A DNA stretch of 64,000 nt, taken from a virus. Location of the stretch: positions 1 to 64,000 of the IMG/VR virus record IMGVR_UViG_3300033148_002257; one strand, written 5' to 3'. Below, one piece after another: positions 30,190 to 40,237 of the stretch. The position numbers and the translations under genes were made by a program. The notes beneath the pieces are model-generated. The model did not search any database. It saw nothing but the letters and a program-made list of their open reading frames with translations, and was not told the DNA's origin. Position 1 is the stretch's first letter, and each line of letters starts with the position of its first letter.

Positions 30190-31109
30190 ACGTTGTTAAC
30201 CTCAATTCGAACGCTAATATATTCTTCTTTGTTCATACGTTTTCTAACTGGCGTTATCTCTATTTCCGGTGTACCTATAACCGCAGGTGGCCGATGTTGT
30301 CGCGCTACATAGTTGTCCGCTCCTACCATATACCCACGTCTATATCCGCCACATCGAACGTATCTAACCGGTCTAAACAACATATGCGGTCTTTTACGCC
30401 ACATAGTTAATCGTAAAGGATTATCGCCGGTAGCTTGTTTATCATGATTATGTCCTGCTAAATAAAGGTTAGCATCTGCAATATCTCTTAACTTTACAAC
30501 AGCGTTTATACTTCCACCTTTTGTACGACCGCCACCTATCGTCTCGCCATGTACCGCTAAAATGTCTATTGCAGTTGTTTTATTAGTCCGTTCAGCGGTA
30601 ATTGACATATGTATCAACGCCATACCACCTAAATTTACAGCACGTAACTCGTCCGGTTGTAACTTTTTGTTATACTGTTGCGCTAAATAGTCTGTAGAGT
30701 TCTGCCACCCATCTTTACCTAACCTAATAACGCCACGATGGTTACCGTCTAACATCCATCCTATCCGACCACGCATATACGAAGTGGTATCCGCAAAATC
30801 GTCTAGTTCAGCTTTAAACTGGTTTGAAAGTCTGTCAAAATGTTCGCTATGAAAGTCAGGGTTCATTAACGCAGCCCGTTCAGACCGCGACATACCTTCT
30901 ATCTCGTCACCCATAAGTCCAAACACAACACAATCGCCATTATCAATTCGCGCTTTACATTTGTCGTTAAAAGCCTTAAAAGCGTCTTTGTCATGAAAAG
31001 CACAATATCGGTGAACGTCGCTAAGAGGATATAAATAGATAGGTTGACCAAACTTGCGAGTGGTTACAGTAAACTGGTGAACTGTAAATAGATACGGTTC
31101 AAATATCAT
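30186..31109 (-). CDS. Metallophosphoesterase, 307 aa
   Basis: Calcineurin-like metal motifs in order: S-D-V-H near 28, G-L-M-G-D-E near 62, D-G-N-H near 121 and A-G-H-N-H-D near 214. Members hydrolyse phosphodiesters of nucleic acids or nucleotides; the substrate here is unknown. I choose ATG 31109, which overlaps the previous stop (ATGA), over a longer frame from 31187. Confidence 0.75.
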   Translation of the reverse strand: MIFEPYLFTVHQFTVTTRKFGQPIYLYPLSDVHRYCAFHDKDAFKAFNDKCKARIDNGDCVVFGLMGDEIEGMSRSERAALMNPDFHSEHFDRLSNQFKAELDDFADTTSYMRGRIGWMLDGNHRGVIRLGKDGWQNSTDYLAQQYNKKLQPDELRAVNLGGMALIHMSITAERTNKTTAIDILAVHGETIGGGRTKGGSINAVVKLRDIADANLYLAGHNHDKQATGDNPLRLTMWRKRPHMLFRPVRYVRCGGYRRGYMVGADNYVARQHRPPAVIGTPEIEITPVRKRMNKEEYISVRIEVNNV

Positions 31110-31579
31110 ATCGTATCTTTTTTGTCGTTTTTCAACACCTTTTCTGCTGCCTGTTGTAATTTCTGTAATCGCGTAGCTTTTAACCATCCAAACAGTGCAT
31201 ACGCAGCTATGTCAAGAAACTCTTCTGCAATATCTTGAGTTTCATCTTTTTTTAGATAACTATACGCACTATAACTTGCACAACCTTTAACTAAACGTTT
31301 TTCAACAGCAGATATAAACTCGGTTAAATCTTCTGTATCAATGTCAGGAGGTAAACTTGTCGGATCGGGTTTTAATATAGGTTTACAATCAAATGCATGT
31401 TCATCATATACTGTACGCAAATGATTTTTGATACGGAAATGGTCGTCTATATCAGATAAACTAACGATATTACCAACTTGCGGTTGTACAGTTGCTTGTT
31501 CTGTATTAAAAACCTTGTTAAAATCTTGAGGTTGTGTAAGTTGTTGTGGTTTATCGTTCAGTGGCATACCTTTACTCAT
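31106..31579 (-). CDS. MazG-like all-alpha NTP pyrophosphohydrolase, 157 aa
   Basis: The C-terminal half has a helix with R-L-V-K-G-C-A-S-Y-S and then A-E-E-F-L-D-I-A-A-Y-A, the E-E-x-x-D metal-binding arrangement of all-alpha NTP-PPases, which cleave dNTPs and keep nucleotide pools clean. The N-terminal 70 residues are Gln/Asp-rich and unlike the family. Part of a nucleotide-processing block with the two genes downstream. Confidence 0.65.
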   Translation of the reverse strand: MSKGMPLNDKPQQLTQPQDFNKVFNTEQATVQPQVGNIVSLSDIDDHFRIKNHLRTVYDEHAFDCKPILKPDPTSLPPDIDTEDLTEFISAVEKRLVKGCASYSAYSYLKKDETQDIAEEFLDIAAYALFGWLKATRLQKLQQAAEKVLKNDKKDTI

Positions 31580-32006
31580 TATCGTTATCCCTATCTTCGT
31601 TATTGTTTATACCAGCTTCTATATCTTCAGAACCTGCTTTTACATCAGCAACAGACGCTTTAACTTCACCTAACTCTACTTCGTCGTACCCCGACATACG
31701 TGTATAAACTGTAGCAGAATCCGCTGCTCCGAATACAGGGAACGTTGCACCTATACCACGTCCTAACGCGCTAACAGCTTCGCCAATACCCGACGTTAAC
31801 GGAGTAGCCGCGGTAGCCATAGATTCAGCAACTTTACCAACAGGTTCAACTACAGCTTTTACAATCTCTACAACCGCACCTTTATCAGGCGCTTTATGTG
31901 TATGTACAACGTTCACAGTTTCAGGTTGTTCTTGTCGTCTATCTAAAGTAGCGCAACCTGCTAGTAACATCATGCTAACCGAAAAACAAACCAACAACCG
32001 TTTCAT
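31572..32006 (-). CDS. Lipoprotein, possible outer spanin, 144 aa
   Basis: A signal peptide (M-K-R-L-L-V...M-M-L-L-A-G-C) with a lipobox L-A-G-C at about 15-18. The mature part is Ala/Val-rich with an acidic Asp/Asn-rich tail. It lies downstream of the endolysin and holin-like genes, so an outer-membrane spanin is possible, but outer spanins are usually shorter and Pro-rich. Confidence 0.6.
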   Translation of the reverse strand: MKRLLVCFSVSMMLLAGCATLDRRQEQPETVNVVHTHKAPDKGAVVEIVKAVVEPVGKVAESMATAATPLTSGIGEAVSALGRGIGATFPVFGAADSATVYTRMSGYDEVELGEVKASVADVKAGSEDIEAGINNNEDRDNDNE

Positions 32007-32017
32007 AACGTTTCCCT

Positions 32018-32335
32018 CTATACCTGTTTTACTTTTCTGATAGCTACTTTTTCCAGATACGTTTCAAGACCGCCAGACGGTACAACATCAAAATCTTTTT
32101 CAATCTTTTCACGTAACAACGATAACAGTTTAGCTATCTTTTCTTCATACGGCAACTCGATTTCATCTTCTAAAATCGCTTCACCAACCGTATCTAATAT
32201 TTCAGGCAAATATTTGTGTACAGCTCTACGATATTTTAACGGACACCGCTGGTTCATCCATGTAACTATTGTGCCAGCTATAATTGCCAACATAACTCCT
32301 GACAAAACTAAATGTTCTAATATCCACGCTGTCAT
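32018..32335 (-). CDS. Single-span membrane protein, holin-like, 105 aa
   Basis: One N-terminal hydrophobic helix (about 7-25), then a basic stretch and a charged helical domain. Position directly after the endolysin suggests a lysis role (holin or spanin). Its ATG is coupled to the endolysin stop. Confidence 0.55.
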   Translation of the reverse strand: MTAWILEHLVLSGVMLAIIAGTIVTWMNQRCPLKYRRAVHKYLPEILDTVGEAILEDEIELPYEEKIAKLLSLLREKIEKDFDVVPSGGLETYLEKVAIRKVKQV

Positions 32336-32829
32336 TTTATATCTCTCCTTACTTTCAACCCACCTGCCCTGTTATCGGCATGTACGTGACCGTCCCGATA
32401 ATCGTCTTTAACCCAATCAAAAAACTGTCTACACACGCTACCTAATTCTCGTTGAGGTACACGTTTTCGTGGACAGAACCCTCCGCCAGCGTTGTTTGTT
32501 CTTAACGCCACTAAATCTATTCCACAACATCCTTTTTCCCCCAACCTGTTTTCGTAATTAACCAGATGCGTTGAATAACGACTGACTTGTCCCCCGTTAC
32601 ACGTCCATCCTAACTTCTGTGCCAACGCTACGTTATCAGCTTCTGTCCGTGCAAGTCCTTTGATCTCTAACGTTATCCCGCCGCCATGTAGCTCGTTGAG
32701 TTTTGCACGTACACGTTCTGCCGATACCAAAACAGTCCAATGGACTCGCACAATCTCGTGCAACGCGAAATGGCTTGTCCAAACGCCATTAACGTAACTA
32801 TATACAGGATTACGATGTTGTTCGTTCAT
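32332..32829 (-). CDS. Peptidase M15-like endolysin, 165 aa
   Basis: An S-T-H...G-I-D segment and a D-G-H-V-H-A-D segment give the SxHxxxxxxD and HxH zinc ligands of M15A/D-Ala-D-Ala carboxypeptidase-like phage endolysins that cut peptidoglycan cross-bridges. There is no signal peptide, so it would need a holin. A perfect promoter lies directly upstream, giving late, high expression. Confidence 0.75.
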   Translation of the reverse strand: MNEQHRNPVYSYVNGVWTSHFALHEIVRVHWTVLVSAERVRAKLNELHGGGITLEIKGLARTEADNVALAQKLGWTCNGGQVSRYSTHLVNYENRLGEKGCCGIDLVALRTNNAGGGFCPRKRVPQRELGSVCRQFFDWVKDDYRDGHVHADNRAGGLKVRRDIK

Positions 32830-32846
32830 ATCTCTTGCTCGTTAGT

Positions 32847-32876
32847 AGTATACCACATCCAACAGGTCTTTGTCAA
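32847..32876 (-). promoter_or_regulatory. Promoter of the endolysin gene
   Basis: TTGACA, an 18-base spacer ending GATGTGG, TATACT on the minus strand. It overlaps the stop of the XhlA-like gene and lies 18 bases before the endolysin start. One of four near-identical promoters in the window. Confidence 0.85.
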
Positions 32877-33049
32877 CCGGAAATCTGACCGTTCAACCGT
32901 ATTATTAGCTGAACCACTATACCTGCTAGTGTAGCAATAACTAACCACAATATCTTGTTGAGTTTGCTATCCATTCTGTTTACACGTTCTTTCAAGTTTT
33001 CAATATCTGCTCTGTTACGAGCGCCTAATGCACATTTGTCATTTGCCAT
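32873..33049 (-). CDS. XhlA-like haemolysin/holin accessory protein, 58 aa
   Basis: A short charged coiled coil (N-L-K-E-R-V-N-R-M-D-S-K-L-N-K) followed by a C-terminal transmembrane helix (L-W-L-V-I-A-T-L-A-G-I-V-V-Q-L-I-I), the size and layout of XhlA, which cooperates with holins and endolysins in Bacillus prophage lysis. It overlaps the preceding gene. Confidence 0.75.
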   Translation of the reverse strand: MANDKCALGARNRADIENLKERVNRMDSKLNKILWLVIATLAGIVVQLIIRLNGQISG

Positions 33050-33359
33050 CTGTCTGACTTTCTAACATTTTATACGTTTGCGCTACCACCAACGGTACAG
33101 GATACATCTGCGGGATAACTTGTTTTAGTAACGCAATTTCGTTTTCAGAAACATCTATTTTGCCACCTTTATGAATCTTTAACCCCAAATCGAACTGTTT
33201 GAGATATTCGCTACCAGACATTTTCTGTCCTTTAGCATATACAAGCGCGTTTGAACATGCCCGCGCTAATGTTAATGGTACACTCTGTCCCATGTTATTA
33301 CCGTCAGAAACGAAGTTACCGTCTAAATCTTTTACAACCTGATCAAAGTCTACCAACAT
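33039..33359 (-). CDS. Hypothetical protein, 106 aa
   Basis: Helical N-terminal and middle, Lys-rich; S-V-P-L-T-L-A-R-A-C-S near residue 25. Sits between the lysis and tail genes and may be a tail assembly or lysis-associated factor. Unrecognised. Confidence 0.6.
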   Translation of the reverse strand: MLVDFDQVVKDLDGNFVSDGNNMGQSVPLTLARACSNALVYAKGQKMSGSEYLKQFDLGLKIHKGGKIDVSENEIALLKQVIPQMYPVPLVVAQTYKMLESQTDGK

Positions 33360-33360
33360 T

Positions 33361-33669
33361 CTATATACCCCCTAACTCTTCTGATTTTGGTTTTGTGCTA
33401 TTAAGGTTACTCAACACTTCTATTCCACATCCAGGACTACAACAGTATATTTCTCTTTGTAACTCTTCTGACACCGTTTCGTCGTTTGGATATAGGCTAG
33501 ACAACTTTATCCAACCTTTCATAGTTCTCTTCCTCTGATTCCATAACCCTTTTTTGTTACAACTTTCAGCAGCGCAGGTAACAACACGCATAGTAGCTTT
33601 TCCTTCCGGGATACCTACAGCAGTGGCAACGTCTACTTCGACTTCACTAAACTGTTCTGTTCTTGACAT
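33361..33669 (-). CDS. Hypothetical Cys-containing protein, 102 aa
   Basis: Two Cys early (V-T-C-A-A-E-S-C) and two later (Y-C-C-S-P-G-C) could form a zinc site. AGGAGGTG precedes the ATG. The last gene before the long tail-tip gene in transcription. Unrecognised. Confidence 0.65.
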   Translation of the reverse strand: MSRTEQFSEVEVDVATAVGIPEGKATMRVVTCAAESCNKKGLWNQRKRTMKGWIKLSSLYPNDETVSEELQREIYCCSPGCGIEVLSNLNSTKPKSEELGGI

Positions 33670-33688
33670 TCTGGTTCACCTCCTTTTC

Positions 33689-36600
33689 TTACCAATGATC
33701 ATCCGCACCAAGACTGTCAGCCATATACTCGATATGTAACGCTATCAGAAACGCATCGTTATCGTAATCGTCAGATGGGTTGCTAGCGTTCCGGTATATT
33801 CTAAAATGTACTACCATATCCGATTCAATGTTTTCGCCGTCTATAGTTGCTGTTGAACTTTGGATATGTTCTTCTGCAATCTCGTTTGTTGGACTTGACA
33901 TAGTTAATGTAGCATCGGGTGCAGCACCTATATCGTCTCCCTCGTTTGGTTCAGTTACAAGATATTCGAACTTCCATACAACTGTACCTTCCCCATCATC
34001 GTCTGGTGCCCAATGGACATGAACGTGTAAATCTGTTCCATCTTCATAGTCAGGCGGTACACCCCAATGTCCGTAAAGCATCTCGTCGCTGGCTTTGTCA
34101 AACGCATAACAACCACTTGTTGTGCTACCGTCTATCAACTCAAAATTAGGATCGTTTGCAGGGCCTTTTATAAGATTTTCGCTGGGGATCACTGCACGTT
34201 GAGTCGGTCGTGCTGTACCTGCAAAAGATATAAAACCGTCTGTAGCGAATGTGGTCTTGTTTGTAGCGTCTCCAATAACAGCGCCAGCACTATAAAGTGT
34301 ATGCCATCTTTTTGCAGCATCGCCTAAATTGTTCTGCACATCAACATAAGGACTAAAGTTGGCTGTTGCGAATTGATACTCAACATTCCCACCAACATAG
34401 GTATAAATTACTCCTGCCCGAAGTTCAAAGAAATTGTCAACATTTTGGCCAACACGAATGTTACCGCCAGATTCCGTTACACCATGATTGGCTGTACCAT
34501 TAACCAAGAAAGCCGTACCATTAACTGTGCTATCACTTGTAATACTACCATTCGCTTGTAATACACCTGTTGCAGAAATAGTTACGCCAGTTGCACCGTA
34601 TCCGCCACCAATCGAAAGGTCAGCGTTCGCTACCGTTAGTTTATCGGTTGCACCTACTTCTGTAAACACAAGTCGTCCACTACCGCTGCTGAGACCTATC
34701 CATTTACCAGAAACCATGTCAATGCTATCGTTAAGTTTAAGAAGACCGTCGCTATCAAACTCACCGACAGTATTACCATCGTTCACAAAATAGATGGATT
34801 TATCGCCATAACCTTCGTCGTCAGCTTCGAGATAAAGGTCTTCAGTCGCTATAAGATGACAATCGCCATCTGTAGTGATATTGTCGCCATTAACTGCAAG
34901 GTTACCTGTAATAGTTAAACTGCCAGCGGTAGTTAAAGTTAAAACCGTGTTTGCATTTACGTTATGGTCAGTTGCAATTTTTAGCGGGTCACCGGACGCG
35001 GAATTGTCACAAGCTATACGCCAACGTTGACCGCCAGTAAGAAGAAGGTCTATAGAAGCGTCACCTGTACTATCTTGTTCAACGACGAGATGGCCTACAG
35101 TGGAATCGGCAACGGAATCTGCACGACGAGCAATGATGGCTTTAGCTGACGATCCCGTTGCATCGAAGTATCCGGCTATACCTGAAACGGAAGATCCGAG
35201 AATACCGGTGCTTGTATCAGACACCCCACGGACCCCAACAGATGAATCTGAAGAGCCATAGACACCCCACGAGGAAGCAGACCGTCCATAAACCCCATAG
35301 AGTGAACCAGATTGTCCATAGACTCCATAGTTTGAATTAGACCACCCATAAACTCCAATAGATGAATCAGAGATTCCATGAACTCCATGTTCTGAATCAG
35401 ATGTTCCCCAAACTCCATAAGATGAACTGGATCGTCCATAAACTCCTACTCTGCTTGAATCAGCAGAGCCGAAATAACCTATAACGATATCGCCGCCAAC
35501 TGTTTTAATTCCAATAGTAGCAATTTCTTCAACAACTCCATCGCCACGATCACCAAAGAAAACGCCTTCACCACGAGCCATACTAACTTCAAAATGCTGT
35601 TTAGCTTCAGGCGTAACCATACAACCTCGACCGTGAGATGTAAGTGCAAACTCGCCAGCATCAGGAATGCCTTGAAGTTCTCCGCCTACAATACCAGTAT
35701 AGGTAAAAGTATCTAACCCGGTTGTAGGATCATGTAGATACGCTTCTTTTGTCTCGCCACTCGACGGTACAGGCCAATCTGTGGCGTTAGCAACCACCAT
35801 TTCCGTATCGCCTGCATTGACATTATTTACGTTCCAGGAACCGAAAGTTGTAATGCTACCTACAGAAGCTACCCCTGAGATAAGATGTTCTGTTTTAACC
35901 GTTTCAGCCTGAATCATACCGCCATGGATAATACGAGATGCCAGACGTAACGAGTATTGTCCGTCGTCGTTAATAGCAATAAGCCATATGTCAGGGTCTC
36001 CTATAAACTGGTTCTGGTTGTTAGTAGTGTCAAACTCGTCAGTATCATCGTTCGGAGACCAGAACACATATTTGTCGTTTGTATTATCCGCATATATATC
36101 TCCATGAACATGGTTTCCACCACTATCTACATATTCGACCGTACAAGCGTCCCACGAAATATAGCCAGAAGATGGAGTATCGTGATGAAACACGAGACCA
36201 TCAAATGTCGGAATGCCAAACGCAGTATCCGAAGCGTCAATATAGGGGACTACGGCATGGAATGTACCAGAATCTTGGGTTGAAAGACGAAACATGTCAC
36301 GCGCATATACTTTAACGTAAAGATCATCTCCACCAGCGAGTGATGTAAAAGTATGTGTTGTTGTTTCTACATAATAATGAGCCGTAGGAGGATCAGTTGA
36401 TCCATACCAAATTTCGTACCCGACTATATCTGGATGCTCACTATGTGGTTCGGGCGGGTCCCATACAACTCGAACCCCTTGCGGAATTCCAGCCATAGAT
36501 CTCATCGTAGGTGCAGTCGGTTCAGGATTCGTCAACGTCACCGTATCATAATTTTCCGACCATAACCCGCTACGATTACGCGCTTTAATATAATACGTAT

Positions 36601-39600
36601 GTTCGTAAGTGTCAGGATAATGGATACATTTCGTTGCCAGACCCCGGTATATTAAATGTTCGTCATCGTCACCCCAAGTTGACCCGCTACTAACCTCGTC
36701 CCGCACTTCATACCACGCTAAATCCTTGTTACTATCAGGATCAACCGGATGCCATACAAGTTCTGCAAATATATCATAAAACTGGCATTTTTCGTTGTCA
36801 CCAGACGCGGTATGGTCAAAAGACACGTCACTTGGCGGGTTTGGCGGGCCTTCTACAGTAACATTATACGCTGTTAGTGTTGATAAAGGTTCTTCTGTAC
36901 TGTCATCATTAACAGACGCAACTTTAACATATACGATCTGTTCTGCAACAAACCCATACGATGTACCTTCTAAAATTGCAGGCGACTTTTTGGCTATAAA
37001 AGGATTAGTAATATCGTAACTTCCATCTCCAGGCACATCGTCACCGCTATCTATAACCGCTACATATATCGCCACATGGTTCCAATGAATACTTTCTGGC
37101 GGAGTAAACCCTACAGCTACATAAGGTCGCCATGTCCCGTCGTTATCTATATTTCCGCCACTAGCCAAAGCGATGTTCGTACATGGCGACACGTCAGACG
37201 GATGAGGTAAATATGTATAATCTTTCGGCGGCACAACTATACCGCTATCGTCATATATTTCAGCGTTATACTCCGTACCAACAATTTCAACTTCAAGGTT
37301 AGTGTGCCGCCGAAGACTTAAACATCGAAACTTTTTAGTTACAACGTTGCCATGTTCTTCTGTATCGTTGTACCCTATAGCAAACAGGTCATAATCGGCA
37401 GGTACAGGGTCAGGAGTAACCCCGTTACCAAAATAGATATGGTCGCCGGCATCTGAATTAGCAACAATGTTTCCTGCCAACGCATATGTAGTAACGTCAC
37501 CGTTAGTTGTTCTAACAGCTATTGCCAGTTTACCTAAAGCTACATAACACGGTGCTCCCGGCGAAGCGTTATGGTCGTCTAAAGCATATTCGTTACCGCT
37601 ATCAGTAGGTATTCCTGTCAACGTGTTACCCGATATACCTGTATACGAAAACACGTCTAACACGCCAGTCTGGTCATATAACCACCCGTATCCACCGTCA
37701 TCGTCAAAATCAGATGAATCAGTTACGTCAAGTGTAGACTGTAACGCGGTTACGTTGCTGGTAACAGTTGACCCTTCAACAGGTACATTTTCGTATAACG
37801 TTACATACGGCCATCCAGCATCTGTACCGTACCCTGAAATTCTGCCGCTATGTAAACTCCATTGCGGTACATCATACGAAAAGTCGAACACGTCTCCCGG
37901 TAACACAGCTACAGCGTCTGTAGCCGCTCGAAACCCAATAACTCGTGGCGAATATTTGTCTATATTAATAAGATATCGTGCTAACCGAATCGCTTGACTT
38001 TCTCGTGTAACTCCTAACGCCTGGATAGTAGCTTCTCGTATAGGATCGCCATCGGTTTCTATACTTTCAGCGTCCTGTACCATAACAACGTCACGTTCGT
38101 ACATGTTATCTCTGTCATGATACTCGATCCGATATAAGTTTTTTGTATCTTTTATTGACCGAAACTGTTCTGTAAACGATTCAGGAATAATGTTACCCAT
38201 TCCGAACATTTGGGTAGAAGATGTAGGTTTGTCAATAACAAGGTTTACATTGTCGCCAGACCAGAACGGCCAACAGTTAAACGATGCACATAGTTTATTA
38301 ACTATATCAGCAGCAGGTTGTTGAACGTCTATTACAGCGTCAAGTTCATACCTTTTTTCCGTTTCACCCGAATCCAATACTTTAGTTATATATTCGTCAC
38401 AATAATCAGCTTCAGACACCAAATCCGGTAAAGTAACATTGTCAACAGTAACATAATCACCTAACCCGTAACGAGTGTTAGTAAGAAAATCATAAACACA
38501 CCATATTGGATTGTTACTATATTGTACTGACGTATCGCCAGACGAGTTTTGTGTATAGACTTTTAACCCTTCAACTTCAACAGAAACGTTCGGAACGTTA
38601 CCGTTAAGCTGTTCAGACGCTAGAAGTTTAAGACCAAGAAGCGCAGTATACGGATACGTAAACCCTGTCGTATTGTTCGTGTCGCCAGTATCAGAATACG
38701 TTATTTCGTCTACACTATCCAGATATAAGTTACGATACTCGTTATTTTCTTCTTCGTTATCTTCACAACCTTTAATAATACGGACTTCATATTTACCAGC
38801 GTCTAACCCTTTAATTACTATCGTTCGACGTAACGAAACTTTACTCTTTTTTCGCGGAAACAGTTCACATGCAGGGACAACTAAATGTCGATGCGATCCC
38901 GATGCATGCGTTTCAAGATCAAGATCGTTAGGATCAGATGCAGGGATACCTTTTAACTTATATGGAAGTTGCGGATACTTTTCCCAATACTCAACAGTAT
39001 CATACGTAAACGCATCACTTTCACGAGTATCATAGTCCATAACAGACGCAACAGTAGTCAACCCTTCTTTGGTATACCCATCGCCATGAAACGCTTTACT
39101 TCCTCTAGCAGACAGTTCAATCTCCGTATCGCCAGCAGTTGTATATTCAACTTTACCCCATCGACCAAGATTTTTAGGGCTAGACTCGTCTTCGTTAAGA
39201 AAATGTCGTTTCCACGGTTCGCCAGATATATCTGCTTTCCGATATTCTACCAACAACGTAACCGGACCTTGAGGGTGTTCTGTTGAACCTATTCGAATTA
39301 AAGTAGGACACCGGAAATGTAACTGAATCTCATTTACATTTTCCCCTGTAGTAGTATACGTATATGGTGATTCATGTATCAGTTGCCAATTAACAGGAAC
39401 CAAATTATGAGTACGTTCAAACCCTGGTATAACAGTCTGGTCATGAGTACCAGTACGAGTATATACTTTACATCCTGGAAAATTATTAATCGCAGAACCG
39501 TTTATAAGAATCTTTTCGCCAATAGCGTTTAACCGTTCCTGTTGTTCAGACGTATCACCGTCAAGATCGCTAGGTTCAGGAAAATCCGTATGACCAGTCA

Positions 39601-40237
39601 ACCCTGCAATAGACTCTACTTCACCTTCACACAAAGCAAGTAACATGTTAAGATAGTTTTTATTGTCTTCCGTCTCGATAAACATGTTAACGATGTTACC
39701 GCCAACACGATTTTTACCATAAACTACAGGAACTGCACCGTAAGGAGTAGCTGTAGTTTTTATGTTATCCCATCCGTAAGTAGGCGATTCAGACGAAAAT
39801 GTAGGGGGTTTATAGGTCATAGCAGAATAAATGCTATAACCTACTGAAAAAAGGCTCATTGCAGCAAATAGCGTAGCACCCCACATCATTTCCCCGCCAG
39901 CAGCCGCAACAGCACCCCAAGTTGCAAACCCTTCTGAAACAACACCTGGACCTGAAACCCAAACAGGAAAAAGAGATACAAGAAAAGAAATAGGGTCAGC
40001 AGCTTTTTGGATAATTATAATTTCGTCGTCTGGCAGAACTTCTACAACAGACCAGTTCTCGTAGTCTACACTACCATACCGGTTATGAATAACCCGCCAT
40101 TCGTCGTTCCGACACTTTTTAGGTATATACCGGTACAATTCCGACGAACGCCAAACTCTCCGTCGTTCCCAACGCCCTTGTTTGGTCATTATGTCAGGAA
40201 TATATCTTACCGTGACTTTATTGTCGTTTTGTGCCAT
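33689..40237 (-). CDS. J-like tail tip / host-specificity protein, 2182 aa
   Basis: By position (after lambda M-, L- and K-like genes) and size it is the central tail fibre/tip protein. Hydrophobic helices at about 85-155 and a D-x-N-Y-L-N-M-L-L-A-L-C-E-G-E-V segment resemble J/GpI N termini. Two fibronectin type III-like domains lie at about 1130-1310. A decapeptide repeat (about 1594-1690) and fibre modules with G-x-L-x-L-N-D and N-L-G-D-A-A-K-R-W motifs follow. The last 150 residues are a beta domain, probably a receptor- or sugar-binding tip. No chaperone gene is separate. Confidence 0.85.
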   Translation of the reverse strand: MAQNDNKVTVRYIPDIMTKQGRWERRRVWRSSELYRYIPKKCRNDEWRVIHNRYGSVDYENWSVVEVLPDDEIIIIQKAADPISFLVSLFPVWVSGPGVVSEGFATWGAVAAAGGEMMWGATLFAAMSLFSVGYSIYSAMTYKPPTFSSESPTYGWDNIKTTATPYGAVPVVYGKNRVGGNIVNMFIETEDNKNYLNMLLALCEGEVESIAGLTGHTDFPEPSDLDGDTSEQQERLNAIGEKILINGSAINNFPGCKVYTRTGTHDQTVIPGFERTHNLVPVNWQLIHESPYTYTTTGENVNEIQLHFRCPTLIRIGSTEHPQGPVTLLVEYRKADISGEPWKRHFLNEDESSPKNLGRWGKVEYTTAGDTEIELSARGSKAFHGDGYTKEGLTTVASVMDYDTRESDAFTYDTVEYWEKYPQLPYKLKGIPASDPNDLDLETHASGSHRHLVVPACELFPRKKSKVSLRRTIVIKGLDAGKYEVRIIKGCEDNEEENNEYRNLYLDSVDEITYSDTGDTNNTTGFTYPYTALLGLKLLASEQLNGNVPNVSVEVEGLKVYTQNSSGDTSVQYSNNPIWCVYDFLTNTRYGLGDYVTVDNVTLPDLVSEADYCDEYITKVLDSGETEKRYELDAVIDVQQPAADIVNKLCASFNCWPFWSGDNVNLVIDKPTSSTQMFGMGNIIPESFTEQFRSIKDTKNLYRIEYHDRDNMYERDVVMVQDAESIETDGDPIREATIQALGVTRESQAIRLARYLINIDKYSPRVIGFRAATDAVAVLPGDVFDFSYDVPQWSLHSGRISGYGTDAGWPYVTLYENVPVEGSTVTSNVTALQSTLDVTDSSDFDDDGGYGWLYDQTGVLDVFSYTGISGNTLTGIPTDSGNEYALDDHNASPGAPCYVALGKLAIAVRTTNGDVTTYALAGNIVANSDAGDHIYFGNGVTPDPVPADYDLFAIGYNDTEEHGNVVTKKFRCLSLRRHTNLEVEIVGTEYNAEIYDDSGIVVPPKDYTYLPHPSDVSPCTNIALASGGNIDNDGTWRPYVAVGFTPPESIHWNHVAIYVAVIDSGDDVPGDGSYDITNPFIAKKSPAILEGTSYGFVAEQIVYVKVASVNDDSTEEPLSTLTAYNVTVEGPPNPPSDVSFDHTASGDNEKCQFYDIFAELVWHPVDPDSNKDLAWYEVRDEVSSGSTWGDDDEHLIYRGLATKCIHYPDTYEHTYYIKARNRSGLWSENYDTVTLTNPEPTAPTMRSMAGIPQGVRVVWDPPEPHSEHPDIVGYEIWYGSTDPPTAHYYVETTTHTFTSLAGGDDLYVKVYARDMFRLSTQDSGTFHAVVPYIDASDTAFGIPTFDGLVFHHDTPSSGYISWDACTVEYVDSGGNHVHGDIYADNTNDKYVFWSPNDDTDEFDTTNNQNQFIGDPDIWLIAINDDGQYSLRLASRIIHGGMIQAETVKTEHLISGVASVGSITTFGSWNVNNVNAGDTEMVVANATDWPVPSSGETKEAYLHDPTTGLDTFTYTGIVGGELQGIPDAGEFALTSHGRGCMVTPEAKQHFEVSMARGEGVFFGDRGDGVVEEIATIGIKTVGGDIVIGYFGSADSSRVGVYGRSSSSYGVWGTSDSEHGVHGISDSSIGVYGWSNSNYGVYGQSGSLYGVYGRSASSWGVYGSSDSSVGVRGVSDTSTGILGSSVSGIAGYFDATGSSAKAIIARRADSVADSTVGHLVVEQDSTGDASIDLLLTGGQRWRIACDNSASGDPLKIATDHNVNANTVLTLTTAGSLTITGNLAVNGDNITTDGDCHLIATEDLYLEADDEGYGDKSIYFVNDGNTVGEFDSDGLLKLNDSIDMVSGKWIGLSSGSGRLVFTEVGATDKLTVANADLSIGGGYGATGVTISATGVLQANGSITSDSTVNGTAFLVNGTANHGVTESGGNIRVGQNVDNFFELRAGVIYTYVGGNVEYQFATANFSPYVDVQNNLGDAAKRWHTLYSAGAVIGDATNKTTFATDGFISFAGTARPTQRAVIPSENLIKGPANDPNFELIDGSTTSGCYAFDKASDEMLYGHWGVPPDYEDGTDLHVHVHWAPDDDGEGTVVWKFEYLVTEPNEGDDIGAAPDATLTMSSPTNEIAEEHIQSSTATIDGENIESDMVVHFRIYRNASNPSDDYDNDAFLIALHIEYMADSLGADDHW
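35170..35455 (-). repeat. Decapeptide (30-bp) repeats in the tail-tip gene
   Basis: About nine copies of G-V-x-G-x-S-x-S-x-x, first residue to last, with changes at x. The DNA units are 30 bases. Such repeats are known from phage fibres that trimerise or recombine; recombination between units could vary fibre length. Confidence 0.8.
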
